From Haloquadratum walsbyi J07HQW1 (lineage in GTDB: Archaea > Halobacteriota > Halobacteria > Halobacteriales > Haloferacaceae), in NCBI GenBank assembly GCA_000415965.1, contig KE356560.1:852758-916757 (forward strand): a stretch of DNA of 64,000 bases, in the 5' to 3' direction. The notes under the pieces are model-generated. The model was not told the origin of the DNA. It worked only from the letters and a program-made list of their open reading frames with translations, and made no database searches. The position numbers and the translations under genes were made by a program. Positions 56,627 through 64,000 of this stretch are shown here, in pieces; position 1 is the first letter of the stretch, and every line of letters begins with the position of its first letter.

Positions 56627-56992
56627 ATGGAAGACACACCGGGACTCTCCGAACAGTACCGGAAAGCAAGCCCATGGCCGTTATTCGTTGCCCTGGGGGT
56701 TCCTCTTTCTGAACTTGGAATTTTATTTGGGCTATTCCCTGTTGCTGTCGGTGGACTCTTATTATTTGGTGGGAGTGCAGCTGGAATGGCAGCTGAGTCG
56801 GGATATGCACAGACAGCATGGCGTGGGATGGCTGGGGTTGCAGTCGTTCTTCTTGTACTTGGTCTTGCATTCGTGTTTACGGCACTTGACCTTCCAGACC
56901 GAGGAACAGCAATTCTTGTCGCTGCAATCATTCTTGTCGCCGCCGGTGCCACTGGAGAGTTTTTTGCCCGCGATGTTGACCCAACATATTGA
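56627..56992 (+). CDS. Cox-cluster membrane protein, about four helices
   Basis: The 121-residue protein has four membrane helices (WPLFVALGVPLSELGILFGLFPVAVGGLLLFGG, WRGMAGVAVVLLVLGLAFVFTA, AILVAAIILVAAGATGEFF). It resembles the uncharacterised haloarchaeal family found beside cytochrome oxidase genes (DUF7541-like, from memory). Its position before coxA suggests a role in oxidase assembly or as an accessory subunit. Confidence 0.75.
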   Translation: MEDTPGLSEQYRKASPWPLFVALGVPLSELGILFGLFPVAVGGLLLFGGSAAGMAAESGYAQTAWRGMAGVAVVLLVLGLAFVFTALDLPDRGTAILVAAIILVAAGATGEFFARDVDPTY

Positions 56993-57244
56993 GTGTGAGA
57001 ATGAGTGTATGTTTGCATATCACATGAGAAGTAAGCTCTAAGATCCAAGCTTCTTGCTAATTACCCGATTCGCCCATTAAATTGGGTGTCAAACCGATCA
57101 ATAATTGAAATAATTGAAATAATTGATATTGATGGTCAACATCTAACTTTGACTCTTGATCATTCTCGGAGAATCCGCTTAGTCTCGGGATTTGCCGGTC
57201 AGAAATCGATAAACTATTTCATGCTCTCGCCATAGGGAGTAGGT

Positions 57245-57649
57245 ATGGTCGCGAAGTTATTTGACCGGGAAACATTGTTGGATCTCACGGTTAATATCAT
57301 TCCCCTGGTAATCATTGCGTTCTTTGTCGTCGCTTATGTCTTCATGAGCCCATTTGAGACGAACCCATTGACCACCGCTGTTCAATTTGGATTATTGGTT
57401 GTGCCGTTCGTTTTGCTTGCAGTATTGACCTACATCTCTGGGCGAGCAATTGCTGGAAGCGAACAACATGTTGATCAATACCTCCCCGGACAAGCGAGTA
57501 TGGCGGATGCCGAGCCAATCGAAAAAGCTCCACAAAACACATCGGAAGACGACACGGACGCCGAACTCGAATCCCCATCATCAGACCAAGCGGTTGAGAC
57601 AGAGCCAGAGCCAGAGTCAGAGCTTCATACAGATCGAAATACATCATAA
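57245..57649 (+). CDS. Two-helix membrane protein of the coxA cluster (DUF6684-like)
   Basis: The 134-residue protein begins FDRETLLDLTVNIIPLVIIAFFVVAYVFMSPFETNP, with a second helix (VQFGLLVVPFVLLAVLTYISG) and an acidic tail EPEPESE made by a hexamer repeat. This N-terminal pattern is typical of the short haloarchaeal proteins next to cytochrome oxidase genes. Presumably it is a small subunit or assembly factor. Confidence 0.78.
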   Translation: MVAKLFDRETLLDLTVNIIPLVIIAFFVVAYVFMSPFETNPLTTAVQFGLLVVPFVLLAVLTYISGRAIAGSEQHVDQYLPGQASMADAEPIEKAPQNTSEDDTDAELESPSSDQAVETEPEPESELHTDRNTS

Positions 57650-57927
57650 CACAGGAGATATAACACTGTCTTCACCCCTCAATATCCTGGTATCTATTCT
57701 ATCTTATTCTACAGATGAGCAAGGCGAGTGCCTCGGAGCTTTGATGTTGATGTGACCCCGAGGTACTTCACTTGATCATCTCTGAGGTTCATCTTATACA
57801 GGGTCACACTACTCACGCGTGATTATCTTATTAGGGTGTTATTGAAGTCTAGCGGCAAATACATATGTGAGATTACATTCATCTGCAGTTTCACGACATT
57901 ATTTCTCGCTATCCCGAATCTTTCATT

Positions 57928-59760
57928 ATGCCTGGCTTCTTGGGGTCCTCTATGGAGGTTAACGGACAACTGGTGTTGACGGCTCTGATGGGGGTTTTCC
58001 TCATTGGCGTTACCGCGTGGCTTGCGCGGATCGAGAACTGGCGTTCATATACGCCTATTGCAGGTGGCGGTGGCTATGGGCAAGGTGATAGTTACGTTTC
58101 AGAGGAAAAACCCGCTGGAATTATCCGATGGCTGACAACCGTTGATCATAAAGACATTGGATTGCTTTATGGCGCGTTTGGATTAATCGCATTTGCTGTT
58201 GGTGGGTTGATGGTCGTCTTGATGCGAATCGAGCTTGCAGACCCTGGCATGACGATCCTCTCAAACACCTTCTATAATTCGCTGTTGACCAGTCATGGAA
58301 TCACGATGTTGTTCCTCTTTGGAACACCAATTATTGCAGCGTTCTCTAATTATCTTATTCCACTGCTTATTGGTGCAGACGATATGGCGTTCCCGCGGAT
58401 TAACGCCATTGCATTCTGGCTGTTACCCCCTGCTGCATTACTGATTTGGGCAGGATTTTTCCCAATTCCTGAGGTTATTCCGGCGCAGACAGGCTGGACT
58501 ATGTACACGCCTCTATCAGTCGGTGAAGGAATGGGTAATCAAGCAAATGCTGGTGTTGATCTGATGTTACTTGGATTGCACCTCTCAGGTGTGTCCGCAA
58601 CAATGGGAGCGATTAATTTCATTGCGACAATCTTCACCGAACGTGGCGAAAACGTATCATGGGCAAATCTCGATATATTCTCATGGACGATCCTCACGCA
58701 ATCAGGACTGATCCTCTTTGCCTTCCCGCTTCTCGGCAGTGCAATCATGATGCTGCTCTTTGATCGAAACTTCGGGACTACATTCTTTGCTGGTGAGGGT
58801 GGAGCGATTCTCTGGCAGCATCTATTCTGGTTCTTTGGACACCCCGAAGTGTACATTCTCGTCCTTCCGCCGATGGGAATTATCAGCTATATCCTTCCGC
58901 GATTCTCGGGGCGACGCCTCTTTGGATTCAAATTTGTCGTGTACTCAACACTGGCAATCGGAGTCCTCTCATTCGGCGTGTGGGCACATCATATGTTTGC
59001 CACAGGTCTTGACCCTCGTCTTCGCGCATCATTCATGGCCGTCTCACTCGCGATTGCCGTCCCAAGTGCAGTGAAAACGTTCAATTGGATCACGACAATG
59101 TGGAATGGAAGTATCAGACTGACAACACCGATGTTGTTCTCAGTCGGATTCGTTTCGAACTTCATTCTTGGCGGTGTGACTGGTGTATTCCTCGCCTCGA
59201 TTCCGGTTGATCTTGTGTTACATGCAACATACTATGTCGTTGGACATTTCCACTATATTGTCATGGGTGCAATCGCCTTTGCTGGCTTTGCAGGTATCTA
59301 TTATTGGTTCCCACTGTATACTGGTCGAATGTATCAGCGAACACTCGGAAAGATGCACTTTTGGCTCTCAATGATTGGCACGAATATCACGTTCTTCGCT
59401 ATGATTCTGCTTGGATACGGTGGTATGCCACGTCGATATGCGACGTATCTCCCGCAGTTCGCGACTTTACATCAGGTCGCTACACTTGGTGCGCTCATCC
59501 TCCTGGCTGGACAGGTAATCTTTGTCTGGAACTTTGCCCAATCATGGCTCGAAGGTCCAAAAGTCGAAGACGGAGATCCATGGGATCTTGATGATAAAGG
59601 ACTCTACACTGCTGAGTGGGATTGGTACGATCGGAAGCTCACGACCGCTATTGCTGATGGTGGCGACGAGGAAACAGAAGAAACGGTATTGACGGACGGC
59701 GGCGATGTCGATGACGACGATGAAAATACCAATACCGCAAATACGCATTCAGAATCATAA
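57928..59760 (+). CDS. coxA: Cytochrome c oxidase subunit I
   Basis: The 610-residue subunit contains heme-copper sites: the low-spin heme ligand in TSHGITMLFLFGTP, CuB/Tyr motif WFFGHPEVYILVLPP (near 300-312), the HH pair in VWAHHMFATG and the heme ligands of VGHFHYIVMG. About 13 membrane helices fit, including an N-terminal extra helix. The C-terminal 30 residues are acidic and polar. It reduces oxygen and pumps protons. Subunit II is not adjacent but at 18.2-19.0 kb. Confidence 0.97.
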   Translation: MPGFLGSSMEVNGQLVLTALMGVFLIGVTAWLARIENWRSYTPIAGGGGYGQGDSYVSEEKPAGIIRWLTTVDHKDIGLLYGAFGLIAFAVGGLMVVLMRIELADPGMTILSNTFYNSLLTSHGITMLFLFGTPIIAAFSNYLIPLLIGADDMAFPRINAIAFWLLPPAALLIWAGFFPIPEVIPAQTGWTMYTPLSVGEGMGNQANAGVDLMLLGLHLSGVSATMGAINFIATIFTERGENVSWANLDIFSWTILTQSGLILFAFPLLGSAIMMLLFDRNFGTTFFAGEGGAILWQHLFWFFGHPEVYILVLPPMGIISYILPRFSGRRLFGFKFVVYSTLAIGVLSFGVWAHHMFATGLDPRLRASFMAVSLAIAVPSAVKTFNWITTMWNGSIRLTTPMLFSVGFVSNFILGGVTGVFLASIPVDLVLHATYYVVGHFHYIVMGAIAFAGFAGIYYWFPLYTGRMYQRTLGKMHFWLSMIGTNITFFAMILLGYGGMPRRYATYLPQFATLHQVATLGALILLAGQVIFVWNFAQSWLEGPKVEDGDPWDLDDKGLYTAEWDWYDRKLTTAIADGGDEETEETVLTDGGDVDDDDENTNTANTHSES

Positions 59761-60510
59761 CACGTCTGTTAACTCCTCATAACTATTGAGCGATCTTGTC
59801 TTGATTTTCGTAAGCTGACGCCGCTTCATCACAAAGCAAGCGGAGTAAACGGAACAAGCGGAACAAGCGGAACGAATAGAGTGAGCATAGGACAGCTCAG
59901 ATTCCGATTTCCAGTTCGATCTATAGTGACCGTCGAACGGACCGACGAGTGCTTGACGGTGCTGTATGCGTTGAGCAGACTTATTATGAAAATAATGTAT
60001 ACACTCTGAGAGCCTTCCAGTCAACTTGAGATTGCAGAATTGACGCACGATATTATTCAGCTTATCCGGAAATAGACCTTCTTGCCCAACGCAATCTTTC
60101 ATCATAAATCCTAATTGCTTATATCAGTTTTTTGAACTGTGATTTCCGTCTCCGAAGCGGAACGCACAATCGAGCGTTCTAGCTGAACTGAGTGTGGGTT
60201 CGAATAGAAATACTGGTCATATTAGCAACGACTGATATGTTTAGGATATGGTATCAGTGTGTATCTTACATTTAGTGCTCAGCTCTATGTTCAAAGAGCC
60301 GATAATCGGGGAGTAAAGCTATTCTTATTTTCACAGGCTTCATCTGACGACGAATGGAAGCCCAGAGGATGTAGACTCGGATGATCTACATTCACGCGTT
60401 GACAGTCAGTATTGTTGCAAGGTGAAGGTCCTGGGATCAAGCACTGAAATCGGTGATCTGCTTTCTCCAGATTCCATCACTCAACAGAAGCCGCGAGCTC
60501 GGTGATGGAC
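59761..60510. other. Long intergenic stretch with 9-bp tandem repeat
   Basis: About 750 AT-rich bases without an acceptable gene. At 59835-59873 a 9-base unit (CAAGCGGAA) repeats about three to four times. A 116-codon minus-strand frame over the repeat (59755-60105) has no halophilic character and is rejected. Confidence 0.5.
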
Positions 60511-60594
60511 TCACATTGCAAGAAGAAGTCCTGTTGCGAACATCAACATTGCAATCGCCCCAAGTACGACACCTAGGAGGTCTCCATCACTCAT
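60511..60594 (-). CDS. 27-residue single-helix microprotein next to the cox cluster
   Basis: Minus-strand ATG at 60592-60594 opens a short frame MSDGDLLGVVLGAIAMLMFATGLLLAM ending in TGA at 60511-60513. The acidic N-terminus followed by one membrane helix is like tiny accessory subunits of cytochrome oxidases. It is divergent from the cox-cluster protein. No frameshift or low-complexity explains it, and its composition is strongly membrane-like. Expression is unproven. Confidence 0.6.
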   Translation of the reverse strand: MSDGDLLGVVLGAIAMLMFATGLLLAM

Positions 60595-60786
60595 AGCATG
60601 TTATATCTCATGTATCCTCAAAGGTGCATCGGCTCTCACTCACCTGGACGAGTTATTCGAGTTTCACATTGCACTTCTCTCAACTGCTCGTCTTCTCTCC
60701 CTCTCATTCTGTCTGTTATCTGTTGGCTCTCACAGCCTCTTTTTTCGTATCGATGGAATCACGATGGTGCCAATCAAATTGCCTTT

Positions 60787-61182
60787 GTGAGCGAATCAGA
60801 CGCCACAGAGACCACAACAGATCATACTGGCTCACAGAATGGTGAGAAGACTGAAACAGGGTCATCGGAGGATATTGATAACCAGAATCAAACCCAAAAG
60901 CACTCACAACACATCGAGCAGTCTCACACGCATGGACGAAGCGGTCGACAGTTTGTCATTATACTGTACTTTGCACTTACTGGTGCTGCGGGCATGGCAG
61001 GGTATCTCACCGGCTATTTTGTTGATGGTCTCTCCGCGCCTGCGTTTTTATTCATTATTCCGTTTCCCCCAACTCCGGTTGGGTTTGCTGCATACGGTGG
61101 ATTGACGATTGCGATTGTTATTGGGATTCCACTTGGGCTCGTTATTTATGTCTCAGAATACGCAGATTCGATTGAAACCTGA
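60787..61182 (+). CDS. Cox-cluster two- to three-helix membrane protein (DUF7520-like)
   Basis: From GTG 60787 the protein has 131 residues: a polar N-terminus (SESDATETTTDHTG...) and two or three membrane helices (VIILYFALTGAAGMAGYLTGYFV, FLFIIPFPPTPVGFAAYGGLTIAIVIGIPLGLVIYVSEYAD). Similar proteins are called cox-cluster proteins in haloarchaea. The frame extends to 60598, but that extension is cysteine- and serine-rich and unlike halophile sequence. Confidence 0.72.
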   Translation: MSESDATETTTDHTGSQNGEKTETGSSEDIDNQNQTQKHSQHIEQSHTHGRSGRQFVIILYFALTGAAGMAGYLTGYFVDGLSAPAFLFIIPFPPTPVGFAAYGGLTIAIVIGIPLGLVIYVSEYADSIET

Positions 61183-61200
61183 TTTGACACCGCAAACTCC

Positions 61201-61399
61201 ATACCAGTCGGTGGTACTCTGAGCACTGTTTCGCTCTGAAGCCACACTCAGTTATACTAACTTGGAACGCTCAAACCACGTGTTCCGTTTGGAATGAAGA
61301 ACTCACAGTGCCAACAACTGATAGCAGGCGACCTCAGAGGAATTCATTCTTAGATAACAAAAGCCGAGAGATAAGTACAGAGCGGGTGACGCCTGGTAT
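61201..61399. repeat. 199-bp MITE-like element with terminal inverted repeats
   Basis: It begins ATACCAGTCG and ends CGCCTGGTAT, so the outer seven bases are a perfect inverted repeat, with a further imperfect match (CG, then CTCTG) inside. It codes for nothing. Partial relatives lie at 14681-14815 (left part) and 27131-27205 (right part). No target duplication is obvious. Confidence 0.5.
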
Positions 61400-61497
61400 A
61401 ATCACCCTGAGAGATATTTCTTCGGTATAAAATAAATGTCGTATCCTCTAAGGGACTTCTGAAAAATATTAAGCCGTGGGGCTGCCCAATTGTGAGT

Positions 61498-61893
61498 ATG
61501 TACCATATTGTGGCTGGTATTGATGATGAGGAAGCGCATGCAACGCGATGTGCGGAAGCAGCGATTGAACTCCCTGGTGGGTCTACAGAAAAGCGAGTCA
61601 CACTGATTCACAGTTTTGACGATAATCCAAGTGGTGCCTCAGCATCGCAGGTGCAATCGGTCCGGACGGCAGCAGAATTACTTGAAGAACACGATATTGA
61701 TGTAAATATTCAAGAATCGAGCGGTGACCCTGCAGATGCGATTATGGACACCGCAGTCGAGAGTGAGGCTGATCTTATCCTTGTTGGTGGCCGCAAGCGA
61801 TCACCTGCTGGAAAAGCATTGTTCGGAAGCGTCACACAGTCGGTGATCCTTGGCTCAAGTCGACCTGTAATGGTCACCGGCGTCGATGATTGA
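61498..61893 (+). CDS. Universal stress protein (UspA family)
   Basis: The 131-residue protein begins MYHIVAGIDDEEAHATRCAEAAIEL, contains VTLIHSFDD and ends with the ATP-type loop VGGRKRSPAGKALFGSVTQSVILGSSRPVMV. Usp proteins bind ATP and help survival under stress. ATG 61498 is chosen over GTG 61492. Confidence 0.92.
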   Translation: MYHIVAGIDDEEAHATRCAEAAIELPGGSTEKRVTLIHSFDDNPSGASASQVQSVRTAAELLEEHDIDVNIQESSGDPADAIMDTAVESEADLILVGGRKRSPAGKALFGSVTQSVILGSSRPVMVTGVDD

Positions 61894-62159
61894 TCGTTGA
61901 TAGACGGTAACTGTTAATTTCCGACAGCGAAATTATGAGCAGGTCTCTGAGGACTTGCTTTCGCATGAGTGTCAGTATTGTATGTGCAATCTGCAATCTG
62001 CCAGTACAAGAATAACGGATAGTGAAATCTCTCTGTGTTATCCAAATCAAGATCCAAATCCAAATCTAAGTCCAGATATAAGCCAAACTCAAATCTGCCC
62101 TAAGACAGGTGTTCTGTTGTCGTTATAAATCAACGCTACGACCCCTCACACCTCATACA

Positions 62160-62906
62160 TCACACGTCGTCGAACATGTTAGCGACTGCATCAGGTGACT
62201 GCCGACCGGTCTTGACACTGCACTGTTCACCATTTTTATACTGAATAAACGCTGGTGCAGTTGATACCTCACTCTTGTGGCGGAACGACGGTGCGTTCTC
62301 ACCATCGATCCCAGCGACAGCGACATCTGATGGAATAGCTTCAAGCATCGTATCAAGATCGGACTTAACGGCTCGACATGGATCGCAGCGTCGTTTCCAG
62401 ACAGTTACCAATGCATCTGAGTGCTCTGTAATGAATGAGTCATATGACTCGTCTGTGAGCTCAGTAATCGCGTCTGGAACTGGTGACTCAGGATCGATCC
62501 TCTTCACTACCTCAACCATCATTGCATGTGTCGCTGGGTCAAGCGCCCTATCAGTATAAGAGTCGATTGCAAGATAGCTAACAATATCTGCCCGTGATAC
62601 GATATCTTCCTCAAGTCGAGTGATGGCATCTGACTCCTCAACGTCAAAGATATCTGTTATGGTCGTGACAATCCGTTCACGCGGGGCATCCATGTACGTG
62701 TCATGATAGATCCGACGAATATCCTCGTATTCAGTCGTCGTCGCGAGTGTCCCATCATCATTCTCGACGAGTATATCAAGTTGGATGAGCCGATTGAGTG
62801 CCGCTTCAGGCTCTGCTAATTCGGCAGTTCCTGTCGCGTCTGTGTCTATATGATCATGATCAGTATCAGTATCTACACTGTGGGTATCGTTTGACTCTGC
62901 GGTCAT
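62160..62906 (-). CDS. Thioredoxin-domain protein with N-terminal helical domain
   Basis: The 248-residue protein has a helical N-terminal half (residues 30-145, no known family) and a C-terminal thioredoxin fold with C174-D-P-C177 (WKRRCDPCRAV) and the cis-proline segment TAPAFIQYKNGE. It is a cytosolic redox protein of unknown partner. The N-terminal His/Asp/Thr tail is low-complexity. Confidence 0.83.
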   Translation of the reverse strand: MTAESNDTHSVDTDTDHDHIDTDATGTAELAEPEAALNRLIQLDILVENDDGTLATTTEYEDIRRIYHDTYMDAPRERIVTTITDIFDVEESDAITRLEEDIVSRADIVSYLAIDSYTDRALDPATHAMMVEVVKRIDPESPVPDAITELTDESYDSFITEHSDALVTVWKRRCDPCRAVKSDLDTMLEAIPSDVAVAGIDGENAPSFRHKSEVSTAPAFIQYKNGEQCSVKTGRQSPDAVANMFDDV

Positions 62907-62993
62907 TCTCTTTCCTCACTCATCCCGCGCACACCATGTGCATGTGCGTGTATGTAGATCTGCGTGTGTATCCATCTCTCGTTGTCTCACGAG

Positions 62994-63818
62994 CTACACT
63001 CCGAGATACCGTTCACGTGTTTCCTCGTCTGATCGAAGTTCGGCTGCAGTTCCATCGAACACTATCTGTCCATGATCAATCACATATGCGCGATCGGCGA
63101 GATTAATCGCCGCAGCCGCATTTTGCTCGACGAGGAGAATCGTCGTCCCAGTATCATTAATCCGCTCAATTGCATCCTCAACGTCCTCAATGATCTGTGG
63201 TGCGAGTCCCTCATATGGCTCGTCTAACAACATCAAATCAGTATTCTGTTTCAGCGCCCGTGCAATAGCAAGCATCTGCTGTTCACCACCTGAAAGCGTT
63301 CCTGCTTGTTGACTGCGCCGTTCATCGAGTCGCGGGAACTGATTATAAACTTCATCAGTCGTCATTCCCTCACCACCAGCTTCGACATCCCGACCCCATG
63401 TGTTTGATGCGTTATTTACGACCTCAGCCAAGTGTAAATTCTCTGCAACTGAGAGATTTGGAAAGATACGCCGTTCTTCAGGCACCAGTGAGATTCCACG
63501 AATCGAGATATCTTCGGCAGTGACGCCTGTTACGTCATTCCCGTCGAAGCGAATCGAGCCTGAGCGAACAGTTGGTGGTGTTGCGCCAGCGATTGATCGA
63601 AGTGTCGTTGTTTTTCCAGCACCGTTCCGCCCGAGAAGAGCACAGATTTCACCCTCCTTTACCATCATCGAAAGATCCCGGAGGATATGACTCTCATCAT
63701 AGTACGCATCAACGCTATTTAATCGAAGGAGTTCACGACCGCTTTCACTCTCACGGGCAGTGGTAGTTGATTCTCCTGTCTTTGCCGTCTTTGTCTCATC
63801 ATCTTCAAGTGTACTCAT
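62994..63818 (-). CDS. livF: Branched-chain amino acid ABC transporter ATPase
   Basis: The 274-residue ATPase has Walker A GRNGAGKTT (near 59), Q-loop area SLVPEERRIFPNLSVAENL (typical of LivF), signature LSGGEQQMLAIARALKQN, Walker B LMLLDEPYEGLAP and the H-switch region VEQNAAAAINLADRAYVIDHG. The first 28 residues are a polar tail. Its ATG overlaps the stop of the preceding livG as ATGA. Confidence 0.93.
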   Translation of the reverse strand: MSTLEDDETKTAKTGESTTTARESESGRELLRLNSVDAYYDESHILRDLSMMVKEGEICALLGRNGAGKTTTLRSIAGATPPTVRSGSIRFDGNDVTGVTAEDISIRGISLVPEERRIFPNLSVAENLHLAEVVNNASNTWGRDVEAGGEGMTTDEVYNQFPRLDERRSQQAGTLSGGEQQMLAIARALKQNTDLMLLDEPYEGLAPQIIEDVEDAIERINDTGTTILLVEQNAAAAINLADRAYVIDHGQIVFDGTAAELRSDEETRERYLGV

Positions 63819-64000
63819 AGGTCAGCACCACCGAGATATGCCTCTTGAACATCTGGATTTCCACGAATCTCCTCTGGTGCGCCCTCCGCGATTACCCGTC
63901 CGCGATTGAGGACGATAATCCGATCTGAAATATTAAATACAATTTCCATGTCGTGTTCGACAAGCACGAATGTCAGATCGAGTGCTTGTTTTACCTCCTC
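63815..64000 (-). CDS. livG: Branched-chain amino acid ABC transporter ATPase, C-terminal part (window edge)
   Basis: The last 61 residues of an ABC ATPase: TFVLVEHDMEIVFNISDRIIVLNRGRVIAEGAPEEIRGNPDVQEAYLGGADL, where VEHDM is the switch histidine and the ending EAYLGG is typical of LivG. The stop overlaps the livF start. The rest lies beyond the window. Confidence 0.9.
   Translation of the reverse strand, partial: EEVKQALDLTFVLVEHDMEIVFNISDRIIVLNRGRVIAEGAPEEIRGNPDVQEAYLGGADL

Noticed and set aside
59755-60105. Minus-strand frame of 116 codons after coxA
   Set aside because: It spans a 9-base tandem repeat giving SACSACS and lacks halophile composition.

Overview
The window comes from an extremely halophilic archaeon. 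Most encoded proteins are strongly acidic. Several genes have a TATA-like box 24-32 bases before the start codon and no ribosome binding site (pyk, coxB, the RecJ-like gene). The archaeal gene set includes diphthine synthase, archaeal FAD synthase (RibL), archaeosortase A, a DRG GTPase, a split methionyl-tRNA synthetase and a long 7S/SRP RNA. Base composition is close to even (estimated by eye), low for a haloarchaeon, and long non-coding stretches and decayed genes are common. That combination is typical of Haloquadratum; the assignment is an inference.

Layout: 1-550 holds the 3' end of a TnpB (IS200/IS605, IS1341-type) gene and its structured right end. 0.55-16 kb is mostly housekeeping: a threonine synthase-like protein, an FAD oxidoreductase, a phosphoesterase, a regulator, a membrane J-domain protein, PEP synthase, a VTT membrane protein, MetRS plus a separate tRNA-binding protein, pyruvate kinase and an NfeD-like protein. 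16-19 kb holds heme O synthase fused to a CtaA-like domain, divergent from cytochrome oxidase subunit II. 19-23.4 kb holds RibL with a JAMM protease, an S1/OB/DHH nuclease and a nitroreductase.

24-35 kb is the accessory part. Two related FG-GAP-like surface proteins face outward as a large inverted repeat, and the right copy is frameshifted in its glycine linker. Between them are three members of a Tat-secreted protein family at different stages of decay (one intact, one with two frameshifts, one cut off by an in-frame TAA from a von Willebrand A domain), a shared palindromic upstream element, a small helical protein and a membrane-anchored Mrr-like protein. 35-37 kb adds an Ig-like surface protein and a 2Fe-2S ferredoxin.

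37-64 kb returns to conserved genes: secreted phospholipase-D-like protein, HEAT protein, cobalamin-binding-like protein, DpsA, thiolase with its OB-fold partner, SRP RNA, tRNA-Gly(UCC), thioredoxin-reductase-like protein, methyltransferase, diphthine synthase, archaeosortase A, VOC protein, DRG GTPase, the coxA cluster with small membrane proteins (including a 27-residue microprotein), a UspA protein, a thioredoxin-domain protein and the LivF/LivG ATPases of a branched-chain amino acid transporter, the last cut by the window edge.

Two themes cross the window. Hexanucleotide-period repeats occur both between genes and inside unrelated genes, where they encode alternating dipeptide tails. Small dispersed elements are also present: a second orphan IS right end at 50.5 kb and a 199-bp element with terminal inverted repeats at 61.2 kb that has partial relatives at 14.7 and 27.1 kb.
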